Assembly (NCBI GenBank): GCA_030054095.1
Contig: JASGCO010000027.1
Location: 1-55,907, forward strand
From: Sediminibacterium sp.
GTDB lineage: Bacteria > Bacteroidota > Bacteroidia > B-17B0 > Aurantibacillaceae
Length of the DNA stretch: 55,907 nucleotides
Direction of reading: 5' to 3'
The position numbers were made by a program, and so were the translations under genes. This document shows positions 45,104 to 53,437 of this stretch, one piece after another; positions within the stretch are counted from its first letter, which is position 1, and the number at the start of each line of letters is the position of its first letter. The notes below the pieces were generated by a model. The model saw only the letters and a list, made by a program, of their open reading frames with translations. It had not been told where the DNA came from and ran no database searches.

Positions 45104-45202
45104 GCACTTTGTACCGGATTATTTATCCACTACGAACAGCCGCAGCTGGTAACACGTGAAATTAAATCACTGATTACAGAAATAAAACAAAACCGTAAAT
45201 AA
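45104..45202 (+). pseudogene. C-terminal remnant of a second alpha/beta hydrolase
   Basis: The open frame reads ...LFIHYEQPQLVTREIKSL... to a stop at 45202, which is the typical end of an alpha/beta hydrolase (His followed by YEQP). The rest of the gene is absent. Probably a decayed gene fragment. Confidence 0.45.
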
Positions 45203-45282
45203 ACAGGCGCCTGATAAACTCTACGCTTTAGCAAAGCAGAAACCTTTTATGTTCGTTTACCGTTTCCCGCGTGAGGCATTGT

Positions 45283-45420
45283 AGTGGCAGCCTTGCGCAA
45301 CACTTTGCCAGCAGCGCAACGTGGCGGAGGCGACCACAGGAAGCCCACGCACACGGATGCGATGTGGCAAAGGGTAAGCAAGCTAAAGCGGAAAGGCCGA
45401 CCCTGCCACTCTTAATCCTA
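45283..45420. repeat. GC-rich palindromic element
   Basis: A 138-bp segment bounded by the perfect 8-bp inverted repeat AGTGGCAG / CTGCCACT, GC-rich in an AT-rich setting and with internal complementary stretches. It looks like a small non-coding mobile or repeat element; whether more copies exist cannot be seen here. The ~130 bp to the next promoter hold nothing else recognisable. Confidence 0.45.
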
Positions 45421-45550
45421 ATAACTAAACCCCAGCAACACCACTACCTATAGCAAGCTCCCATATCCATCAGCAGGGACACGCCCACATCTACTACTGT
45501 ATGTTTGGGATAAAGGCTATCCCGCACTTAATCTTCCGACTTCCCATCAT

Positions 45551-45581
45551 TTTGCAACAACTATAAACATTGGTATCTTTA
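45551..45581 (+). promoter_or_regulatory. promoter of the Lgt-like/radical SAM operon
   Basis: TTTG (45551-45554), then 19 nt, then TATCTTTA (45574-45581): a close match to TTTG-N19-21-TAnnTTTG, 12 nt before the start codon. Confidence 0.65.
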
Positions 45582-45592
45582 CCCCATTAGCT

Positions 45593-46324
45593 GTGACCAT
45601 TCCTTTTGAACCCATAGTATTTGGCATTCCCATTAACATTCACCTGGTACTGGAATACCTCGCCTTTTTTATAGCGTACCGCTATTATATACGGTTGCGT
45701 AAAACAGCGAACGATACTATATCTGATGCCAACCGGCAGTCCATTATCATTGGCGCCATTCTGGGAGCCTTGATCGGATCGCGGCTGATTGGCTTTTTAG
45801 AAAATCCGCTGGTAACACTTAACGCTCAAAACCTTATTCAGTTACTTAATACCAAATCCATTATGGGGGGCTTGTTTGGCGGCTTACTGGGGGTTGAAAG
45901 CGCCAAAAAAATCATTAAAGAATCCCGGTCTTCCGGCGATTTGTTTACTTATCCTATTATTGCCGGTATTGGTATTGGGCGTGTGGGATGCTTTTTAAGC
46001 GGCACTAAGGAATTTACCTACGGCAGCGAAACCCACTTTTTTACCGGTATGAATCTGGGCGATGGATTAACGCGTCATCCGGTGGCGCTGTATGAAATCG
46101 TTTTTTTAATACTCCTCTTTATCTGCTTAAAAAAAACAGATCGCTACACCCGGACAGAAAACGGCCTGCGCTTTAAATTTTTTATGCTGGCTTATTTTGG
46201 TTTCCGCTTTTGCATAGAATGGATGAAACCTAACATCTTTTATGTTTTTGGATTAAGCAGTATTCAATGGCTTTGCGTAATTTGCTGGCTGTATTATGTA
46301 CCTACTTTAAAAAAACGGATCTGA
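45593..46324 (+). CDS. divergent Lgt-like (prolipoprotein diacylglyceryl transferase family) membrane protein
   Basis: 243 residues with a GTG start and about seven membrane helices. The Lgt hallmarks are recognisable: GGLFGGLLGV (92-101), GIGIGRVGCFLSG (125-137), RHPVALYE (161-168) and FRFCIEW (204-210). By eye alignment with E. coli Lgt, two important positions differ: His103 corresponds to Phe95 and Asn146 to Cys133, while Arg143 (Arg130 here) and Arg239 (Arg205) are kept. So it is probably not the housekeeping Lgt. It may bind phosphatidylglycerol or a related lipid for another reaction. It lies 1 nt before the radical SAM gene. Confidence 0.8.
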   Translation: MTIPFEPIVFGIPINIHLVLEYLAFFIAYRYYIRLRKTANDTISDANRQSIIIGAILGALIGSRLIGFLENPLVTLNAQNLIQLLNTKSIMGGLFGGLLGVESAKKIIKESRSSGDLFTYPIIAGIGIGRVGCFLSGTKEFTYGSETHFFTGMNLGDGLTRHPVALYEIVFLILLFICLKKTDRYTRTENGLRFKFFMLAYFGFRFCIEWMKPNIFYVFGLSSIQWLCVICWLYYVPTLKKRI

Positions 46325-46325
46325 A

Positions 46326-47720
46326 ATGCCAACCCGGAAATATACCTATTACGATTACACCATTAGCTTGTGTCCCGAGTGTTTAAAACGTATTGACGCT
46401 AAAATTGTGTTTGAAGACGATAACGTTTACATGCTTAAACGGTGCCCGGAACACGGGGCATCCAAAGTACTGATTGCCGACGACATAGCGTATTATAAAA
46501 ACATACGGAACTACAACAAGCCATCTGAAACGCCTTATACATTTAATACCAAAACCCATTACGGTTGCCCTTACGATTGCGGCCTGTGTCCCGATCACGA
46601 ACAACACTCGTGTTTAAGTATTATCGAAATTACCGACCGCTGTAACCTTACCTGCCCTACCTGTTACGCGGGGTCCTCGCCCACCTACGGGCGGCACCGC
46701 ACTCTGGAGGAAGTAAAAACCATGCTCGATACCATTGTAAAAAATGAAAAAGAACCCGATGTGGTGCAAATAAGCGGCGGTGAACCCACCTTGCACCCAC
46801 AGTTTTTCGAGATTCTGGATTATGCCAAAACCCTTCCCATTAAACACCTGATGGTAAACACCAACGGTATTGAAATAGCGAAGGACTTTGAATTTGCCAA
46901 ACGCTTAAAAGGGTATGCTCCTGATTTTGAAATTTACTTACAATTTGATTCATTTAAAGACGAAGCCTTAATGGCCCTGCGGGGTGCCAACCTGAAAAAA
47001 ATCAGGGAAAAAGCCCTGGAACACCTTAACGCCCTGAACCTTTCTACCACGCTGGTGGTAACCTTGCAAAAAGGATTAAACGACGATGAAATGGGCGAGA
47101 TTATCCATTACGCCCTGCAGCAACAGTGCGTGCGCGGTGTCACCTTTCAACCCACGCAGATAGCCGGACGGTTCAGCAATTTTAATCCGGAAAAAGACAG
47201 GATTACCCTTACCGAAGTACGGCGGAAAATTATAGAGCAAACCAAGCTGTTTACCCCCGATGACCTCATTCCGGTTCCGTGTAATCCGGATGCTCTGGTA
47301 ATGGGCTATGTTTTAAAATTAGCCGGCAATACCTTTCCGTTAACGCGCTACATTAATCCGGCCGATTTACTGGATAACAGCAGAAACACCATTGTTTACG
47401 AACAAGATGAAGCCTTGCACCTCAAACTACTCGATGTATTCAGTACCGGCACTTCTACCGATAAAGCCGCAACGGAGCTACACCAGTTGCTTTGCTGCCT
47501 GCCCTTTGTGGAAGCGCCTAACCTTTCGTACGATAATTTGTTCCGCGTTATTATTATGCAATTTATTGATGCCTATAATTTTGATGTGAGGGCCATTAAA
47601 AAATCCTGTGTACACATCGTGAATAAAGACAACACCATTATTCCCTTTGAAACCATGAACCTGTTTTACCGTGATGATAAACAGAAACAACTGGAAGACC
47701 TTAAATTAAAAACCGTATAA
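46326..47720 (+). CDS. radical SAM protein of the tetraether synthase (Tes)/MJ0619-like family
   Basis: 464 residues. A rubredoxin-like N-terminus (Cys16, Cys19, Cys40 in SLCPECL...RCPEHG) is followed by a second Cys cluster (Cys81, 85, 88, 96 in GCPYDCGLCPDH). The radical SAM motif CNLTCPTC (Cys106, 110, 113) comes next, then ISGGEPTLHP and further Cys at 268, 319, 390-391 and 428. This order of metal sites is that of archaeal MJ0619/Tes and its bacterial relatives, which act on lipid tails or methylate pterins. The neighbour being an Lgt-like lipid enzyme makes a lipid substrate attractive. The substrate is unproven. Confidence 0.82.
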   Translation: MPTRKYTYYDYTISLCPECLKRIDAKIVFEDDNVYMLKRCPEHGASKVLIADDIAYYKNIRNYNKPSETPYTFNTKTHYGCPYDCGLCPDHEQHSCLSIIEITDRCNLTCPTCYAGSSPTYGRHRTLEEVKTMLDTIVKNEKEPDVVQISGGEPTLHPQFFEILDYAKTLPIKHLMVNTNGIEIAKDFEFAKRLKGYAPDFEIYLQFDSFKDEALMALRGANLKKIREKALEHLNALNLSTTLVVTLQKGLNDDEMGEIIHYALQQQCVRGVTFQPTQIAGRFSNFNPEKDRITLTEVRRKIIEQTKLFTPDDLIPVPCNPDALVMGYVLKLAGNTFPLTRYINPADLLDNSRNTIVYEQDEALHLKLLDVFSTGTSTDKAATELHQLLCCLPFVEAPNLSYDNLFRVIIMQFIDAYNFDVRAIKKSCVHIVNKDNTIIPFETMNLFYRDDKQKQLEDLKLKTV

Positions 47721-47730
47721 TCATATATCT

Positions 47731-47913
47731 ATGGATGGATTAATCTACGCTGTTATTGCCGTTTACCTGATTTGCCATATCCCGGCGTTTATTTTGCTAA
47801 TTATTGGTTTTGTAAAACTTAAAAAGAAGCCACAGGTAGCCAAAAAATTTTTTATTGCCGCGCTTATTTACTTTTTAATTGGAGCCGGGGTGTGCGGTGC
47901 CATACTAAGGTAA
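47731..47913 (+). CDS. small two-helix membrane protein
   Basis: 60 residues, almost entirely two transmembrane helices joined by a Lys-rich loop (VKLKKKPQVAKKFF). It starts 10 nt after the radical SAM stop, so it is probably the third member of that operon. No family recognised. Confidence 0.6.
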   Translation: MDGLIYAVIAVYLICHIPAFILLIIGFVKLKKKPQVAKKFFIAALIYFLIGAGVCGAILR

Positions 47914-47928
47914 CAACCCAATTTTAGA

Positions 47929-49068
47929 ATGCTACAAACACACTCTGTTTCCCTTTTAATGGCACTAACACAAACATGTAGTGCGCTGCGGGTTTCACTT
48001 CTGCTCAGTATATTCGTTGTTCTGTTTTCCTGCAAGGGGCAAACCACAGAAACAAGCAAGCGGGAAACAAGCGAGATGGTTAATGCCGGCGATACCGTTA
48101 AAACCCTTTGCCCCAATATTATGGTTGTGTATCAATCCAATGCCGGGCATTACTGGTTTGGCAGTTGGGAAGAAGGCGCTTTCCGTTACGATGGCAAAAC
48201 CCTTCTGCATTTTACCACCAAACAGGGTTTACCTGCCAACCGGGTAGAAGAAATACGCGAAGACCAGCAGGGAAACATTTTTTTTACTACCGCTAAAGGC
48301 ATTTGCAAATTTAACGGGCAAACCTTTACGACACTTTACGAAACATTACCCCGCGACAGTTCGTGGCAACTACACCCTGCCGATCTGTGGTTTAAGTGTC
48401 CGCAACATCCCGGGCAGGTTTACCGCTACGATGGCCAATCTCTCTACCGGTTAACCCTTCCGAAACTACCGCTGGGGGAAACCTACCGTTCGGAACACCC
48501 CAGCCACCTCACGCTATACGATGTCTATTGCGTGTATAAAGACCGTGACAATGCCATCTGGTTTGGTACTGCCGCGCTGGGCGTTTGCCGCTACAACGGC
48601 AAAGCGTTTCACTGGATTACTGAAGAAGATATGACCGAATTACACGACGGACCGGCTAACGGGGTACGTTCCATTATTGAAGACCGGGAAGGTTACCTGT
48701 GGTTTAACAGTCGTTACCGCTACCGTGTTGATACTACAAGCAAAACCAATAGCGACTACACCGGCGAACGCCGGTTTTACACCAGGCACCAAAGCATCGG
48801 AAGTCTGGATGGGAAAAAAGACGGCACCTTGTTTGAATACTTGTCTATTACCCGCGACACAGCCAATACCTTATGGATAGCCACCTACAGAGATGGGGTA
48901 TGGCACTACGATGGGAAAAGTGTTTCGCATCATGTTATTACAGAAAACGGTGAAACCATTCCCCTGTTTTATATTTACAGCGATACAAAAGGAAAAATAT
49001 GGTTAGGCACTCACCGTAACGGCGCGTATTATTTTGATGGCAAGCGTTTTGTAAACTTTACATCTTAA
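47929..49068 (+). CDS. lipoprotein with two-component-regulator-type beta-propeller
   Basis: 379 residues (an internal Met at 47959 is an alternative start). The lipobox is LFSC in FVVLFSCKG. Repeats of the form 'GxIWFGTxxxGVxRYDGKxF' (YWFGSWEEGAFRYDGKT, AIWFGTAALGVCRYNGK, TLWIATYRDGVWHYDGK, KIWLGTHRNGAYYFDGK) are the reg_prop propeller blades of Bacteroidota hybrid sensors. Here there is no kinase or transmembrane part, so it is a stand-alone surface or periplasmic propeller. Confidence 0.85.
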   Translation: MLQTHSVSLLMALTQTCSALRVSLLLSIFVVLFSCKGQTTETSKRETSEMVNAGDTVKTLCPNIMVVYQSNAGHYWFGSWEEGAFRYDGKTLLHFTTKQGLPANRVEEIREDQQGNIFFTTAKGICKFNGQTFTTLYETLPRDSSWQLHPADLWFKCPQHPGQVYRYDGQSLYRLTLPKLPLGETYRSEHPSHLTLYDVYCVYKDRDNAIWFGTAALGVCRYNGKAFHWITEEDMTELHDGPANGVRSIIEDREGYLWFNSRYRYRVDTTSKTNSDYTGERRFYTRHQSIGSLDGKKDGTLFEYLSITRDTANTLWIATYRDGVWHYDGKSVSHHVITENGETIPLFYIYSDTKGKIWLGTHRNGAYYFDGKRFVNFTS

Positions 49069-49209
49069 TGGTTATGACAGAACTCTCTGGCCATTTAATT
49101 TTGCGAATACATAACAAACCATTAGATTTGACATGTCCGACAGATTGCTGTTTGTGCGTTACCTGCCAACACAAAATTACACCAATACTTAACCCTTAAA
49201 AAGTAAACA

Positions 49210-51024
49210 ATGTTCAATACACTCCTACAAAAAACAAACAGACCTTTTATAGCGGTATTGTTTTTAAGTGTTACCACACTTGCTCAAAAAAATTATTCTC
49301 CCGAAACACTCAAAAAAATACAGGAAATGGAGACTAACATTTGCGGTCAGCTCTTATTGAACGACGAAAAACCCAGTACTATTACCGAACGCATGGCCAA
49401 ATACAAGGTCAAAGGGATGAGCATCGCGGTTATCCACAATTACCAGATTGCCTGGGCCAAAGGCTATGGCTGGGCCGATGAGGCGGAAAAGCGTCCTGTT
49501 ACTACCGAAACCTTATTCGAACCGGGATCCATTTCGAAATCACTCAACGCTCTGGGCATCCTTAAGCTGGCTCAGGATCACCAACTGGATTTATACACCG
49601 ACATTAATACTTACCTCAAATCCTGGAAATTCCCGTACGATTCCCTCTCTAAAGGCAAAAAAATAACACTGGCTCACCTACTGAGTCACACCGCGGGTTT
49701 AAGTGTTCACGGCTTTCCGGGACACGATATCAAAGGCCCTATTCCCACTTTGCTTCAGGTGCTGGATGGAAAAGCCCCATCCATGACACCAGCTGTACGC
49801 AGTTTGTTTGAACCCGGATTAAAATTCAAATATTCGGGTGGTGGCACCTCCATTTCACAGATTCTTTTAACCGACATAGTCAATCAACCTTACGAAACAT
49901 GGATGTATGAAAACGTTTTAAAACCAATAGGCATGGAACAAAGTTTCTATAACCAGCCGCCCGTTGCAGAAAAACGAAACCAATGCGCCAGCGCCTACAC
50001 ACAAAACGGAGACCCCCTTGCCGGTAAATTTCACGTGTACCCCGAACAAGCCGCCGCGGGCTTATGGATGACCCCCAGTGATTTGTGCCGCTACATCATC
50101 GAAATGCAATTAGCTTACGCCGGTAAATCGGCTAAAGTGCTGAATGCAGACATGGCAAAATTACATGTAACCCCTTACATTGATAAAAATGCCGCCATGG
50201 GAACCTTTATTGAAGACCATGACGGGGCCATTTATTTTCAACATGGTGCCGGAAACGATGGCTTTTGCGGCCAGTTTTACGGCAGCCTTACCAAGGGCTA
50301 TGGCGTGGCCATCTTTTTAAATACCGATTTCCCAAAACTCATTCCGGAAGTCATCAACAGCGTCGCAAAAGCGTATGAGTGGGATAATTTTTATACACCG
50401 CCCCAACGTAAAAAAAGCGTTAAAGTAGATGATAAAACCATAGCCCGGTACGAAGGCATTTACATTACCCCCGACTCCTGGGCCGGTATCGGTAAAAAAG
50501 ACAACGCATATCACTTTTACGCCAACAGAACGTATGCAAACATGCACTTTACCTCACCCACTTGTTTTTTTAATGAAGAGTTCAGAGCCATAAAAACGTT
50601 TGTGAAAGACGATAAGGGGAACGTTGTGGGCTATACCCGTATGGTGGATGGAAAAGAATTCCCGAAAGCTATAAAACTAAATGCCCCTGATACCGCTCAT
50701 CTGGAAAACGAATTTTTCGGCGAAATAGGCTGGTACCTGTTCGAACTAAAAAAACTGAAAGAATCGCTGGCTTACTTTACCAGAGGCGCACAACTCTATC
50801 CGGAGGACCTGAACATGCTCATCAACAAAGCCCATCTTTATTTATTTAATAACGAATACGATAAAGCCAGAGACATTTATAAAGCTCACCTGGAAGACAT
50901 GGTTACCCCCAGCTATAGCTGGCGGAATTTAATGAAAGACGATTTCATTTATTTCAGAGACGCGAAATACGATGTCAGTCTTTTCGAAAAAGTATTTGCG
51001 GAGTTGAAACTCGAAAAACCATAA
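49210..51024 (+). CDS. serine hydrolase, beta-lactamase (class C/DD-peptidase) family with C-terminal TPR-like part
   Basis: 604 residues. Signal peptide ends near TLAQ (25). Nucleophile motif SISK has Ser107 and Lys110. The second motif reads YSG (208-210) where most relatives have YxN. HGAGNDGF near 345 replaces the KTG box. A beta domain and a TPR-like tail (YFTRGAQLYPEDLNMLINKA) follow. Typical of secreted esterase or peptidase homologues (CubicO group) rather than true beta-lactamases. Real substrate unknown. Confidence 0.82.
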   Translation: MFNTLLQKTNRPFIAVLFLSVTTLAQKNYSPETLKKIQEMETNICGQLLLNDEKPSTITERMAKYKVKGMSIAVIHNYQIAWAKGYGWADEAEKRPVTTETLFEPGSISKSLNALGILKLAQDHQLDLYTDINTYLKSWKFPYDSLSKGKKITLAHLLSHTAGLSVHGFPGHDIKGPIPTLLQVLDGKAPSMTPAVRSLFEPGLKFKYSGGGTSISQILLTDIVNQPYETWMYENVLKPIGMEQSFYNQPPVAEKRNQCASAYTQNGDPLAGKFHVYPEQAAAGLWMTPSDLCRYIIEMQLAYAGKSAKVLNADMAKLHVTPYIDKNAAMGTFIEDHDGAIYFQHGAGNDGFCGQFYGSLTKGYGVAIFLNTDFPKLIPEVINSVAKAYEWDNFYTPPQRKKSVKVDDKTIARYEGIYITPDSWAGIGKKDNAYHFYANRTYANMHFTSPTCFFNEEFRAIKTFVKDDKGNVVGYTRMVDGKEFPKAIKLNAPDTAHLENEFFGEIGWYLFELKKLKESLAYFTRGAQLYPEDLNMLINKAHLYLFNNEYDKARDIYKAHLEDMVTPSYSWRNLMKDDFIYFRDAKYDVSLFEKVFAELKLEKP

Positions 51025-51054
51025 CACTGGTCTGAATCGAACATAGAAAAGCAT

Positions 51055-51537
51055 TGGCGCCACCCGGCGTTTTCTGAAAAGGAGATTAACGCTGACTACG
51101 GTTCTATTGGCAACAGTTGTTTTAATTTGGGACACAAAAACCGCCGGGCCGGGTGCTCCGCTATAGCCGGCTGGGGTCTGGCGGTTTTTGCAGCGGCTTG
51201 CGGGGTCTTCGTGCCTCAGCCTCCGCGCTCGCGCAAAACCACGCCAGCCCCCGCGCCGGGCTGCCGCTACGCCCCCTTGTCGGGGGTGAGATGGTAAACT
51301 AAAGCGTGTTGAGGATAATAGGTTAAATCTTAGATTTTGATTTCACGGATAAAAATCAGGGAAAGCACTATTGTTTTTTAAACGAAAATGGTTTAGGTTT
51401 GGAGGAAATAACTGATTAAGTAAAACGAATAACCGAATTAGCTGTAACCTTTAATAGTAAAGTAATTGCGTGTAGTTGCCGGAATGGGGATGATGTATGC
51501 GGGTTTGTTTCGTGTATTAATGGGTTAGCTGTAACCT
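51055..51537 (+). repeat. GC-rich interspersed element, copy B
   Basis: Second copy of the element at 36998-37430. It shares the same opening GGCGCCACCCGG, a longer variable loop, the nearly identical GC-rich core (~51138-51293), the AT-rich part to ~51410 and the conserved 3' end. It ends at GTTAGCTGT (51524-51532), where the HEPN cassette begins. TTAGCTGTAACCTT occurs twice in this copy (51439 and 51525), so the junction may have been duplicated. Confidence 0.85.
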
Positions 51538-51559
51538 TAAAAACAGGCAAATAAAACAA

Positions 51560-52633
51560 ATGAGTGAAACACCAGAATTTATAGACACCTATTCAGACGA
51601 CTTACTTTACTTAATGGACCTTAGAAATAGCCATTTGACTCATCCGGGTAAAATAGTAACTGAATTTTTATTTCAAGCTTCAATGTCACGCCTATTTTGT
51701 GTTTTTATGATTGGTGGCATAGAAGCTATGCTTGAAAATTGGAAAGTAAAGGATACTAAAAATATATTAGAACCATATTTTTCTAAAGGAAGTAACGAAG
51801 ACAGGATTACAGCTTTAACCAACAATTTTAAGACTAATGGAATTGACGTTGACGAAAAAATATTGAAACAGTATTTAGCCATTAAATATGTCAGAAATAC
51901 TATCGTTCATAGTGGGTGGAATGAAAATCAAAAGGACTTTATAATAGAACAAGGTTTTCCAACTGACACTAGAAAACTTACAGATGAACATTTGCAAATA
52001 ATGTATGCTGTAAATAATGAAATGATGAAGTATATCGCATCAATTCAATTAAAAGACTACATTAAATTAGGCGATTATCAAAAACTTCCGGACTACGAAA
52101 GATACTTTACAAAAAAACAACTTGCAGGTTTTCTATGGCAAAACCTTGAAAAAATAGACTACTTAATTTATGAGAAGAAAGAGATAACTCAAAATATGAT
52201 TAAAGAAGCTGTTTATGATTGGAATTTATTTAAAGACATCAATTTAACCAATCATATAGATTTTGAAAAATTAGACAGCAGTATTGCATTTCTACAAAAA
52301 CTTGTTGACGAGAAAATTTATTCTGAAGTTCCTATTGGCTATTTTGACTTTGAGAAAATTAGTTCTACTGAAATTGGCAATTCAGATTTATTAGAAGAAT
52401 TAAGTAAAATTTTGAAATTAAATACAACTGAAATTCCACAATTCATAGACTCATTTGGCATTGGAAAGAAGTGCTATGAAAAAATGAAAAACATTACAGC
52501 GACTTCACTTTTGAAGAAACTATCAAAATCAGAATTATCTATTCCTGCATATAATCTTGACAACGAATTAAAATTGGCAGAAAAAGTATTTAAACTTGGA
52601 CGACTTTATTACGACTATGCGGAAAAAAGATAA
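51560..52633 (+). CDS. HEPN-type domain protein, candidate RNase
   Basis: 357 residues, soluble, helical and acidic/basic mixed. RNTIVH at 112-117, at the end of a helix (YLAIKYVRNTIVHSGW), fits the Rx4-6H active-site motif of HEPN nucleases. The rest is unlike named families. HEPN proteins are often toxins, abortive-infection or surveillance RNases. The gene is AT-rich and carried as a single cassette between the end of repeat B and an attC-like site, which fits a defence-type cargo. The assignment rests on one motif. Confidence 0.6.
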   Translation: MSETPEFIDTYSDDLLYLMDLRNSHLTHPGKIVTEFLFQASMSRLFCVFMIGGIEAMLENWKVKDTKNILEPYFSKGSNEDRITALTNNFKTNGIDVDEKILKQYLAIKYVRNTIVHSGWNENQKDFIIEQGFPTDTRKLTDEHLQIMYAVNNEMMKYIASIQLKDYIKLGDYQKLPDYERYFTKKQLAGFLWQNLEKIDYLIYEKKEITQNMIKEAVYDWNLFKDINLTNHIDFEKLDSSIAFLQKLVDEKIYSEVPIGYFDFEKISSTEIGNSDLLEELSKILKLNTTEIPQFIDSFGIGKKCYEKMKNITATSLLKKLSKSELSIPAYNLDNELKLAEKVFKLGRLYYDYAEKR

Positions 52634-52639
52634 AAGACT

Positions 52640-52774
52640 ACTACTAACACGGGTTTGCGACAGGCGAGGTGACATGCAAACCTGGAGCTTTGTGCTTCGT
52701 ATCAAGTTCAGAGCAGGTTGACAGTTTTGTGCTCCGAAACCCGCCCGAATTCAAAGCCCGAAACCGTTATAACC
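52640..52774 (+). other. attC-like recombination site 2
   Basis: An imperfect palindrome 6 nt after the HEPN gene stop. The left box is ACTACTAAC (52640-52648) and the right box GTTATAACC (52766-52774). The outer arms TAACACGGGTTTGC and GCCCGAAACCGTTA pair imperfectly, and the right arm (AAAGCCCGAAACCGTTA) is identical to that of attC-like site 1. The left box matches 7 of 9 bases of the reverse complement of the cassette's start (GTTAGCTGT). Confidence 0.6.
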
Positions 52775-52810
52775 AATAGTATAGCGACAGAAACTCAACA
52801 TATTAACGAC

Positions 52811-53431
52811 GTGACGAAAGAACTTTTAGAAAACGGTTTTCTTCACCTGACTGACCAAACCGAAGAGCAATTAAACGAGTTAATAAATTCGTTAGGACAG
52901 GTTATTTTCACTACTGACGTTGTTGTAAAACCTGAAAGCAAAGGAATGGTAACTTCTGCTCGTGGACTTGACTATCATACCGACCACCATAAAGCCAAAT
53001 ACATAATTTGGTATTGTTACAAACAGACCGACTTGGGTGGAGACAGTATTTTGATGGATGCAAAAAAAATTTACGAGCAACTTTCAGACGAACATAAACA
53101 ACAACTTACAGCAATAGAACTTTTTGAACATAAAATTTTCCCTGACGACAAAGAGAGTTATCCTTTCGTTGCGACAGACGAAAATGGAAAAAGAAAATTT
53201 TACTACTCATTTTGGCTTGTAAAAAATGAAGACAAGCTAAATCCTGCTATGCTTGAATTTCAGCGACTGATTAAACAGACCGAACCAATTAGATTAAACT
53301 TAAACGAGCGGGACATTCTTGTTGTGGACAATCACAGAATTTTTCACGGCAGGACACCTATTGAAGGAAGCAAAGACCGTTTCCTGAAAAGATTTTGGCT
53401 TACAGCAACAATTCATAAATCAAAAAAATAA
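52811..53431 (+). CDS. TauD/TfdA-like Fe(II)/2-oxoglutarate dioxygenase
   Basis: About 206 residues from GTG at 52811; no ATG fits. An in-frame TTG at 52718 lies inside the attC-like site and is unlikely, so the start is uncertain. Metal ligands: HTD in GLDYHTDHH, and distal His in HRIFHGRTPIEG with the 2-oxoglutarate Arg in KDRFLKRFWL. Such enzymes hydroxylate small molecules or peptides. It is followed 6 nt later by a GRDP-like Cys-rich protein, so the two probably work together. Confidence 0.75.
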   Translation: MTKELLENGFLHLTDQTEEQLNELINSLGQVIFTTDVVVKPESKGMVTSARGLDYHTDHHKAKYIIWYCYKQTDLGGDSILMDAKKIYEQLSDEHKQQLTAIELFEHKIFPDDKESYPFVATDENGKRKFYYSFWLVKNEDKLNPAMLEFQRLIKQTEPIRLNLNERDILVVDNHRIFHGRTPIEGSKDRFLKRFWLTATIHKSKK

Positions 53432-53437
53432 TACAAA

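Noticed and set aside
45271..45453. 60-codon open frame
   Set aside because: It lies in the GC-rich palindromic element, and its composition follows the repeat.
45593..46324. Housekeeping Lgt
   Set aside because: The positions of His103 and Asn146 are changed and the gene is embedded in an accessory operon.
49210..51024. Antibiotic resistance beta-lactamase
   Set aside because: SxxK is present, but the Y-x-N and K-T-G motifs are altered and the protein has a long TPR-like tail, as in CubicO-type hydrolases.
36998..51537. Copies A and B as ends of a composite transposon
   Set aside because: Neither copy encodes a transposase, the copies differ by indels and many substitutions, and cargo boundaries match attC-type boxes rather than target duplications.
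52718..52810. TTG start at 52718 for the dioxygenase
   Set aside because: It would place the N-terminus inside the attC-like palindrome; a later start such as GTG 52811 is more plausible.
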